In this document: one piece after another, positions 13,905-19,700 of the stretch
Layout: the number at the start of each line of letters is the position of its first letter
Numbering within the stretch: position 1 is the stretch's first letter
Assembly: GCA_036266155.1 (NCBI GenBank)
Contig: DATANR010000426.1
Coordinates: 1 to 24,111 of the forward strand
DNA from: SIAJ01 sp036266155
GTDB taxonomy: Bacteria; Planctomycetota; Planctomycetia; Gemmatales; Gemmataceae
DNA: 24,111 nucleotides
Direction of reading: 5' to 3'
Made by a program: the position numbers and the translations under genes
Notes under the pieces: generated by a model
Told to the model about the DNA's origin: nothing
Database searches by the model: none
Seen by the model: the letters and a program-made list of their open reading frames with translations, nothing else

Positions 13905-14867
13905 GTGGAAGACAAACTCCTCGGCCACCTGCTGAAGGCGAATGACGCCGCGACGCAGCGGGAAGTCGAGCAGCATCTGACCAACGATCCGGCCGCCATT
14001 CATGAGATGGCGGTGTTGCGCCGCGCGCTGGCGCCGTTGGAAGCCGATCGCGAAGACATCATTCCGCCCAGCGACTTGTGGATTCGGACGCTGGGCCGCG
14101 TGGCGGAGCACATGGTCGCCACCGAAGGGCCGGTAAGCCGAGTTGACGATTCGCGGACGGCGGAGCTGATTCGTCGGTCCGCGGCCATGGCCGACACTGC
14201 CCCGACCGCCGCCACGATCCGCCCGGCCCCGCCGCCTTCGGATGTTCTGCCGACGCCGGCGCGGCGCTGGAATGTGGTGGCCGTCATCGGACTATCGTTG
14301 GCTCTTCTGGCGCTGGCAGCGCCGGCCGTCGTGCATGTTCGGGCACGACAACAACAGCTTGCCTGCGAAAACACGATGGGCCTTTTCTATAAGGCGGCGT
14401 CGGGATACTCGGATACGAACCAGGGCAACTTCCCGCAGGTGCCCGACGGCATGCCGGCGGCGACGGCGGCCGTCACGTTGAAAGATGCCGGCTATCTGTC
14501 GCCCAACGACCGCTTCACCTGCCCGTCGGCCCCGGCGGATGCGACCGTGTCCATGGCGCTGGCGACCTACGCCTACACCCTTGGCTTCCGCGATGAAAAT
14601 GGTGAGCTGCGCGGCCTCGACCGCGGGCCCGGCGACAGTCAATTGGCGATATTCGCCGACGCCCCGAGCCGACGCGACGCGATGGCGCTCCCGATCAATC
14701 ATCGCCACGGGCAAAACGTCTTGTTCGCCGACGGCCACGTACGCTTCTGCACGACCTCGACCGTCGGCATGAACGGCGACGACATTTTCACCAACCAGAA
14801 CGGCCAAGTCGGTGCCGGCATCAACCGCACGGATACGTCGCTTGGGCGGCCGAATGAAAAGCCCTAA
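13905..14867 (+). CDS. Putative anti-sigma-like membrane protein with H-x9-DG pseudopilin-type domain
   Basis: GTG at 13905 is preferred because GGAG lies seven bases upstream; an in-frame ATG at 13887 sits inside a repeat. The 320-residue product begins with a cytoplasmic helical part ('DKLLGHLLKANDAATQREVEQHL'-like, as in zinc-less anti-sigma factors). It then has a proline/alanine-rich linker, one transmembrane helix ('VVAVIGLSLALLALAAPAVV', about residues 124-143), and an extracytoplasmic domain. That domain ends in 'HRHGQNVLFADGHVRF', the H-x9-DG motif typical of planctomycete DUF1559-like/pseudopilin proteins. Position directly behind an ECF sigma gene suggests it senses an envelope signal and controls that sigma factor. 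This is inference from gene order. Confidence 0.8.
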   Translation: MEDKLLGHLLKANDAATQREVEQHLTNDPAAIHEMAVLRRALAPLEADREDIIPPSDLWIRTLGRVAEHMVATEGPVSRVDDSRTAELIRRSAAMADTAPTAATIRPAPPPSDVLPTPARRWNVVAVIGLSLALLALAAPAVVHVRARQQQLACENTMGLFYKAASGYSDTNQGNFPQVPDGMPAATAAVTLKDAGYLSPNDRFTCPSAPADATVSMALATYAYTLGFRDENGELRGLDRGPGDSQLAIFADAPSRRDAMALPINHRHGQNVLFADGHVRFCTTSTVGMNGDDIFTNQNGQVGAGINRTDTSLGRPNEKP

Positions 14868-14872
14868 GAGTT

Positions 14873-15003
14873 CCCAGTCCATAGTCTTCAGTCCCGAATA
14901 CAGTCCGCGGTCACCAGTCCTCAGTCTTGACTGACAACTGGGGACTGCGGATTGTATTCGGGACTGAAGACTGCGGACTGGGGACTGCCGACTGAGGACT
15001 GCC
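14873..15003. repeat. GGACTG/CAGTCC long inverted repeat
   Basis: The arms 14873-14908 and 14947-14982 are 36-base inverted copies with about three mismatches; further GGACTG-type units run on to about 15003. The element lies immediately after the stop of the H-x9-DG gene and continues into the 3' end of the convergent zinc-ribbon gene, whose C-terminal tail it encodes. It may serve as a bidirectional terminator. Confidence 0.88.
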
Positions 15004-15117
15004 GACGCGGATCGGCGTCTTGCAAATCAAGCACGGCACGATTGTGCCGCGGTCGTGCTCTTCCACGAGCATGTATTTGCGACAGCGCGGCTCCGGGCAT
15101 TGGACGGCGAAAACCAT
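14911..15117 (-). CDS. Small zinc-ribbon protein with repeat-derived tail
   Basis: The 68-residue product has a compact zinc ribbon in residues 1-39: 'VQCPEPRCRKYMLVEE' supplies C7 and C12, and 'IVPCLICKTPIRVG' supplies C29 and C32. From about residue 40 the sequence ('SPQSAVPSPQSSVP' onward) is a translation of the GGACTG-type repeat and has no independent conservation that I can see. Similar one-domain zinc ribbons are frequent in planctomycetes. It lies 42 bases downstream of the 385-residue hypothetical gene on the same strand and may be co-transcribed. The function is unknown. Confidence 0.65.
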   Translation of the reverse strand: MVFAVQCPEPRCRKYMLVEEHDRGTIVPCLICKTPIRVGSPQSAVPSPQSSVPNTIRSPQLSVKTEDW

Positions 15118-15159
15118 CGGACATCTCCCGCGACGAATTGCGTATATTGTACCACGACC

Positions 15160-16317
15160 TCAATCGCGATATTCGACCGCAACCACCTCATAGAACCGCA
15201 GACTCTCGTAGAGGCTCCACACGGTCTCGATTTGCACATCCGTGAGCGTCGGCACGACGGCGTCCCACCAGTGGCACCAGGCCAGATCCGATGCTTTGTA
15301 ATCGGTCCATTGATTGGTGAAGACGATCGGCGCCATTTCGGAGAGCACGCCCCAGATGCCGGACGCGTGCAGCGTGCTCCATTCGTGCGGCGGGCCGAAG
15401 CGGAATGGCGACGGCGACGTGCGCGCCTCGGCGTCGAGTCGTGCGACCAAAGCATCCGCAGCCTCCAACGTGCCGAATGCGGCGACCGGTGTCCCGCACG
15501 AACGCGCCTGCGGTGGGCTCCAGCGCCAGGAGCCGGGCAGGCCGCCTTCCTCGAGCCGCCAGCCGCGGCGCAGCACAATGAAGACTTCGCGGCCTGGCGT
15601 CGGCGGCGTGTCGCTGGTGAATCCGAGCGGCAGTTGTTCAACGAAATACGCTTGACCAAGTTCGAACGCGGTCAGCGCTTCCTCTTTTGCAAACGGCTTG
15701 GCGGCGCGCACGATCGTTCGGTAGCCAACCTCGACCTGCACTTCGTTGCCGAATTGCGCGACTCGCTCGTGATAGAGTTCGTCGCACATCCGCGCGGCAT
15801 TCGCCGGCGAGCGAAACAACATGTATGGACGCGTTCCCACTTTGCGCTCCGATCCCGTCCCCGGTATCGGATCGTTTTCAAAACTCGGTTCCGCCACGAG
15901 GTGCATCGGCCTTGCCGGTTGGGTCTCGCTAACGCGGAAGAAGCGCACTCGATCGAGCGCTTCCCAGAGAGCCGCCCTCTGTGATGCCGTGAAGCCCTGC
16001 TTGTGGGCGTCCCACCATGTTTCCCACGGCCCGCTGTCGGCCGTCAACGCGGGTGGGTCGAGCCCGTGGTCGAGGCACCAGTCGAACAGCCGGGCGGCAT
16101 CGAAGCCGGTCTGGTAATGCAGCGCCGGGCCGCCGAAGTGGAAGGGGTTGACGCGCCGACGGAAGTCCCACTCCTGCACGCGCGCCGCCGACTCAGCAGA
16201 CGCGCGATCGTCGAACGTGCCACCCACGTCGACGCCGGGCAGGCCGAGCCAACGAGAGCTGTCATGACGCCATACGAAGCGTTCGAGTGTGAAGACAGAT
16301 TTCAGCGCGACCCCCAC
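15160..16317 (-). CDS. Hypothetical protein with an internal duplication
   Basis: The family is unrecognised. The 385-residue product (GTG at 16317; a TTG at 16329 is an alternative) consists of two related halves of about 125-140 residues. The N-terminal half runs 'VFTLERFVWRHDS', 'RVNPFHFGGPALHY', 'PWETWWDAHKQGFTASQ', 'LWEALDRVRFFRV'. The C-terminal half runs 'VFIVLRRGWRLEE', 'TSPSPFRFGPPHEW', 'LAWCHWWDAVVPTLTDVQ', 'VWSLYESLRFYEV'. The shared core is PFxFG...W..WWDA...T..Q...LW..L..RF[FY].V. A distinct central segment of about 110 residues separates them. There is no signal peptide or membrane helix. It is divergent from pyrE, with about 100 bases between starts. Confidence 0.78.
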   Translation of the reverse strand: MGVALKSVFTLERFVWRHDSSRWLGLPGVDVGGTFDDRASAESAARVQEWDFRRRVNPFHFGGPALHYQTGFDAARLFDWCLDHGLDPPALTADSGPWETWWDAHKQGFTASQRAALWEALDRVRFFRVSETQPARPMHLVAEPSFENDPIPGTGSERKVGTRPYMLFRSPANAARMCDELYHERVAQFGNEVQVEVGYRTIVRAAKPFAKEEALTAFELGQAYFVEQLPLGFTSDTPPTPGREVFIVLRRGWRLEEGGLPGSWRWSPPQARSCGTPVAAFGTLEAADALVARLDAEARTSPSPFRFGPPHEWSTLHASGIWGVLSEMAPIVFTNQWTDYKASDLAWCHWWDAVVPTLTDVQIETVWSLYESLRFYEVVAVEYRD

Positions 16318-16318
16318 G

Positions 16319-16346
16319 TTGTAATGCAATCGCCCTGCGATAGGAT
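16319..16346 (+). promoter_or_regulatory. Possible sigma-70-type promoter for pyrE
   Basis: TTGTAA (16319-16324) and TAGGAT (16341-16346) are separated by 16 bases in the intergenic region upstream of pyrE. The match to consensus is moderate and planctomycete promoters are poorly known, so this is a suggestion only. Confidence 0.25.
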
Positions 16347-16423
16347 ACTCGCGCTGACGACCAGCCCTGGCAGCGCAATGACACGAGCGCCCAAAGTCAT
16401 CCTATCCCACCACGAGGCCGACC

Positions 16424-16972
16424 ATGACCGATGCCGAAACGCAACTGCTGAACCTGCTCAAGCAGCGCTCGTTTCGCGAGGGGTCGTTTCGGCTCGCGTC
16501 CGGCGTCATGAGCACTTACTACATCGACGGGCGCATGTCGGCCGTGTACTCGGCCGGGGCGGCCCTCATCGGCCAGGTTCTGTTCGAGCGCACGAAGAAT
16601 TTGAACGTCAATGCGATCGGCGGCCTGGCCGTCGGGGCGGTGCCGTTGACGACGGCGGCCGTCATCGCCTACCACCTCAATCAGCGCCAATTAGAAGGAT
16701 TCTGGGTGCGTGATGAAGTCAAGGACCACGGCACGCGCAAGCAGATCGAGGGCGGCCTGCGCGAAGGGATGCGCGTCGTTGTCGTCGACGACGTGATCAC
16801 CAAGGGCGGGTCGGCTTTGAAAGCAGTTCAAGCCGTGCAGAAGGCGAAGGCTGAGGTGGTTCAGGTTCTGGCCCTAGTCGATCGGCTGCAAGGCGCCGAG
16901 CAACTCTTCCGCGACAACGGCATCAACTGTTATAGCGCCGTCTTCACGATCCGCGATTTCGGTGTGCAATGA
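16424..16972 (+). CDS. pyrE: Orotate phosphoribosyltransferase
   Basis: This enzyme converts orotate and PRPP to orotidine 5'-monophosphate in pyrimidine synthesis. The 182-residue product has the PRPP-binding signature 'VVVVDDVITKGGSALKAV' (about residues 118-135). The mobile loop 'FWVRDEVKDHGTRKQIEG' (about 93-110) carries the lysine and histidine expected near the active site. 'SFRLASGVMSTYYIDGR' near the N-terminus is the orotate-binding segment. Length and organisation are normal. ATG at 16424 has a GAGG about seven bases upstream. No other pyrimidine gene is adjacent. Confidence 0.97.
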   Translation: MTDAETQLLNLLKQRSFREGSFRLASGVMSTYYIDGRMSAVYSAGAALIGQVLFERTKNLNVNAIGGLAVGAVPLTTAAVIAYHLNQRQLEGFWVRDEVKDHGTRKQIEGGLREGMRVVVVDDVITKGGSALKAVQAVQKAKAEVVQVLALVDRLQGAEQLFRDNGINCYSAVFTIRDFGVQ

Positions 16973-17017
16973 AGTGCACCGTTCGCGAGCGCTGCGCGTA
17001 GTTTTCATCCCGAATCG

Positions 17018-17069
17018 AGAGATTGCCAACAGAGATTGCCAAACACATATGGGGGGTTGGCAATCTCTG
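17018..17069. repeat. Triple 12-mer with hairpin after pyrE
   Basis: AGAGATTGCCAA occurs twice in direct orientation (17018-17029 and 17031-17042), and its reverse complement lies at 17057-17068. The second and third copies form a 13-bp stem with a 14-base loop containing six Gs. Either direct copy could pair with the inverted one, giving two alternative hairpins. It lies 45 bases after the pyrE stop, in a 395-base gap (16973-17367) without genes. There is no U-tract, so a simple intrinsic terminator is not clear. Confidence 0.8.
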
Positions 17070-17133
17070 CCTGCATTTTCGCGCCCATCCACCTACCAAT
17101 AAAGGAGATGGGTTGAAAGTGCGGAGCGCAAAA

Positions 17134-17151
17134 TTCTAGCGCCAGGAACCC
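17134..17151. repeat. 18-bp direct repeat, copy 2
   Basis: TTCTAGCGCCAGGAACCC, identical to 69-86, lies in the gap between pyrE and the terminase genes. Flanking sequences of the two copies differ apart from an A-rich 5' side. Confidence 0.7.
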
Positions 17152-17249
17152 GCCTGAATGACGCGCCGACTGGTAACGCACGTGCGGTCGCCGATGCTCC
17201 GGCAACGCGGGTTGCACGCAAAATGTGTGAGCGTCAATGCAATGAAATG

Positions 17250-17292
17250 AACCGCATATATTTTTTGACAATTTCAACATTTTGATTTGACA
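17250..17292 (+). promoter_or_regulatory. AT-rich promoter-like region upstream of terminase genes
   Basis: A conspicuous AT-rich stretch contains two TTGACA hexamers (17265-17270 and 17287-17292), 22 bases apart, about 100 bases before the small-subunit start. Neither has a convincing TATAAT-like partner at the normal distance. The local composition contrasts with the flanking GC-rich sequence. Confidence 0.28.
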
Positions 17293-17367
17293 GCCGCCGC
17301 GCGGATTGTAGCTTTGCGGCGATTGATCGGTTCTCACATCTCCTCGCCCTTCCAACTCCAATTCACC

Positions 17368-17832
17368 ATGCGAAACAAAACACCAAAATGGGTGCGCGAT
17401 CTCGAACAAGCCGCCGACCTGCGTGCCTTCGGCCAGCCGTGGGAAGAAATTGCCCGCCGCGTGCAAAAGACCGTCGACGAAGTGTGCGAGTGGCCGCATC
17501 GCTATCCCGACCGGTGGCAGAGACGGCTGGTCGTGACCCAGCGCGATCTCGATGACGAGTCGCTCGGCCTGGCCCGCCACATTGTGCGCAAACTGTTGTT
17601 CGGGAAAGACGAGAAAATGGCCCGCGAGGCGGCCCGCCTTCTTCTGATCACCATCGCGCGCCGCCGCGTCGAGCCGGCGCCGGAAAATTCAACGTCCACA
17701 TCCCCGTTCCATCAAATCGCCGACGAACTCGCGAGGATGAGCCATGAAGAGCTGTGCCGCTATGTTGACGCCGAAACAGCGCGCTTCGAGAGCGAGCTGG
17801 TTCATGAACAAGTCGCACCTATTAGCAACTGA
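17368..17832 (+). CDS. Putative phage terminase small subunit
   Basis: The 154-residue product (ATG at 17368) is placed by context directly before a terminase large subunit, overlapping it by 29 bases. The N-terminal part 'RAFGQPWEEIARRVQKTVDEVCEWPHRYPDRW' (residues about 19-50) looks like a helix-turn-helix used by small subunits to recognise packaging DNA. The middle 'FGKDEKMAREAARLLLIT' is a helical segment typical of oligomerisation regions. The C-terminal part is helical and acidic. No ribosome binding site is obvious. By sequence alone it could be any HTH protein; the neighbour decides the call. Confidence 0.68.
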   Translation: MRNKTPKWVRDLEQAADLRAFGQPWEEIARRVQKTVDEVCEWPHRYPDRWQRRLVVTQRDLDDESLGLARHIVRKLLFGKDEKMAREAARLLLITIARRRVEPAPENSTSTSPFHQIADELARMSHEELCRYVDAETARFESELVHEQVAPISN

Positions 17833-19135
17833 TAACGTCAACGAATTTGTTCATCATGCGTTCACTGATCCAGCGGGCCAAGCGCTCGTGCTCAGTGGGA
17901 TTCACAAAGAATTGCAGAAGTTCTTGTCCGACAACCGGCATGGCCTCGTTGAGTTGCCGCGCGATCACGGCAAGAGCACGCAGGTCTGTGCCCGCATCGT
18001 TTGGGAACTCGGTCGCAATCCGGGTTTGCGCATCAAGATGGTCTGCGCCAGCGAAGCGCTCGCCGCCGAGCGCGGCCGCTTCATTCGCCGGGCGATCGAG
18101 TCCAACTCGAAAGTCCGCGGCGTGTTCCCGCACCTGCTTCCGGCCAGCCCCTGGTCGGACACACGGCTCACAGTCGTCCGCCCCGCCGAGGTGATCGGCC
18201 CGAGCCTAACGTGCATCGGCGTCGGGGCCGCGAGTACCGGGGCGCGGGCCGACTTGCTCGTTTGCGATGACATCGTTGATGTGAAAGCCATCGCCAGCCG
18301 GGCCGAGCGCGACCGCGTGAAGGATCACTTTCGCAATAACCTGCTCAATTTACTTGAACCCGATGGGCGCTTCTGGGGTTTGTCCACGCCCTGGCATCGC
18401 GATGATTTAAATGCCGAGTTGAAGCGCTCGAAAACCTATCCCGTGCTCAGACGGCCGATCAGCGACGACTTGACGCCGATCTGGTCCGAGCGCTGGCCCC
18501 GCGAAGCCCTCGCGGCCCGCTTGCGTGAGATCGGCCCAGTGGCGTTCGCGCGCGGCTATCGGCTCGTGCCGCTGGCCGATAGCGACGTCATGATCCCCCT
18601 CGCCAGCGTGCGTTTCTGGGCCGCGCCCGCGGAGGCGAGCCGTGTGATCCTCAGCGTCGATCCGGCGCTTTCGACGCATTCCCGAGCCGACCGCTCAGCC
18701 CTCGTGGTGCTGGCGAAGTGTGGCAAGGAGGTCCGGTGCGTCGACGCCATCGCCCGCCGGGTGGCCACGCCCGACCTATTGACGCTCATCGCGGCGCTGG
18801 ATGATCGCTGGCACCCGGACGCGATCCTGTTCGAAAGCAACGGCGCCTTCCAGGGCATCGCCGACCTGATGCGCCGACAAGCGACGTTCGGCCCCAAGGT
18901 GCGCGACGTGCATCAATCGAGCAACAAAACCGCTCGTGTTGCAGCGTTCAGCGTTGCCGTCAACGGCGGCGAGTTTCTTTTGAAAGGCGCCAGCGACGGC
19001 GTCGATCCGGGTCAGCAAGAGTTGCTCGACGAGATGACCACCTTCCCGGTCGGCGAACACGACGACCTCGTCGACGCGGCGGCCACCGGGACTGCGTATT
19101 TGCTCGACAAGCACGAGCCGCGAGTGATTGGGTAG
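17804..19135 (+). CDS. Phage terminase large subunit
   Basis: This is the packaging motor and nuclease of tailed phages. ATG at 17804, inside the upstream gene, gives 443 residues. The ATPase has Walker A 'LPRDHGKST' (51-59), Walker B 'LLVCDD' (151-156) and the coupling motif 'LSTPWH' (193-198). The RNase H-like nuclease has 'LSVDPALS' (283-290, D286), 'ILFESNG' (341-347, E344) and 'GEHDDLVDAA' (418-427, D421/D424). All catalytic residues look intact. No portal, capsid, protease or tail gene follows: the next genes are small minus-strand hypotheticals. It is therefore an orphan pair, perhaps a prophage remnant, part of a gene-transfer-type agent encoded in pieces, or a domesticated gene. Confidence 0.9.
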   Translation: MNKSHLLATDNVNEFVHHAFTDPAGQALVLSGIHKELQKFLSDNRHGLVELPRDHGKSTQVCARIVWELGRNPGLRIKMVCASEALAAERGRFIRRAIESNSKVRGVFPHLLPASPWSDTRLTVVRPAEVIGPSLTCIGVGAASTGARADLLVCDDIVDVKAIASRAERDRVKDHFRNNLLNLLEPDGRFWGLSTPWHRDDLNAELKRSKTYPVLRRPISDDLTPIWSERWPREALAARLREIGPVAFARGYRLVPLADSDVMIPLASVRFWAAPAEASRVILSVDPALSTHSRADRSALVVLAKCGKEVRCVDAIARRVATPDLLTLIAALDDRWHPDAILFESNGAFQGIADLMRRQATFGPKVRDVHQSSNKTARVAAFSVAVNGGEFLLKGASDGVDPGQQELLDEMTTFPVGEHDDLVDAAATGTAYLLDKHEPRVIG

Positions 19136-19158
19136 TCGTGGACGAGCCTGGATACCGC

Positions 19159-19380
19159 TCAATCGAGCGGTTCCAGGCGAATCACATGGAGCAGGGCAAT
19201 GGTAATGTCGCGTTCAGCGATGAATTGAGCTGTGGCTCTGCGCCCCACGTGGGCTGTTGTCTTGAAAAGAATTATTTGATCGGGATGAAAAATATCCAGC
19301 ACGCCACCATCGGTCATGACGATCCGAAACGGCTCGAACGGGCGCTGATCGAGCCAGTGGGTCAGATGAGCGGAGTTCAC
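19159..19380 (-). CDS. Small hypothetical protein, paralog of its neighbour
   Basis: The 73-residue product 'HWLDQRPFEPFRIVMTDGG' followed by 'LDIFHPDQIILF' belongs to a short planctomycete-type family with the pattern PFxPFRIxxTDGxxxxIxHP. The GTG start overlaps the stop of the preceding gene (GTGA), so the two are translationally coupled. It lies tail-to-tail with the terminase large subunit, 23 bases away. No catalytic motif or membrane helix is present; the function is unknown. Confidence 0.68.
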   Translation of the reverse strand: MNSAHLTHWLDQRPFEPFRIVMTDGGVLDIFHPDQIILFKTTAHVGRRATAQFIAERDITIALLHVIRLEPLD

Positions 19381-19625
19381 GCGACCGTATTCTCCGGGAC
19401 CAAGCGAACGACGCTGGCGACTCGTGACCAGTGGATACGATCGATGTCTTTGGCGAGGCGACTATCCGTAGGATCGGGCGACCCGATCAGAAAATGGTGC
19501 CGCGTCACCATATTGAGCTTCGGGTTGGTGATGAAGTATGTCGTCCCGTCCGTCAGCCGCACTTGCAGCGGCTGGAACGGCTCGGCCCGCAACATGAGTT
19601 GAACTTCTTCCGGCGTCGGTATCAT
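19377..19625 (-). CDS. Small hypothetical protein, tandem paralog
   Basis: The 82-residue product starts at 19625, where GGAGGG lies seven bases upstream. A longer form from 19664 is possible but has a weaker signal. 'MLRAEPFQPLQVRLTDGTTY' followed by 'ITNPKLNMV' parallels the next gene's 'PFEPFRIVMTDGG' and 'HPDQIILF', so the two are a tandem duplicate pair of the same fold. Both end in 'V.RL.P'-type strands. The gene is divergent from the ATPase/GNAT gene. The function is unknown. Confidence 0.68.
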   Translation of the reverse strand: MIPTPEEVQLMLRAEPFQPLQVRLTDGTTYFITNPKLNMVTRHHFLIGSPDPTDSRLAKDIDRIHWSRVASVVRLVPENTVA

Positions 19626-19700
19626 CGCCCAGCCCTCCGGTGACCTTTTCGTATTGTCCGACATCCGTTCGAGTTCGTCAATTCTCTCTCGGAGCACCTC

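Noticed and set aside
14873..15003. Possible CRISPR-like array
   Set aside because: Repeat units are short and variable, arranged as an inverted repeat without regular unique spacers, and no cas genes are present.
69..17151. The 18-mer pair as att sites of one 17-kb integrated element
   Set aside because: The interval contains metG, pyrE and other housekeeping genes and no integrase, so a single mobile element is implausible.
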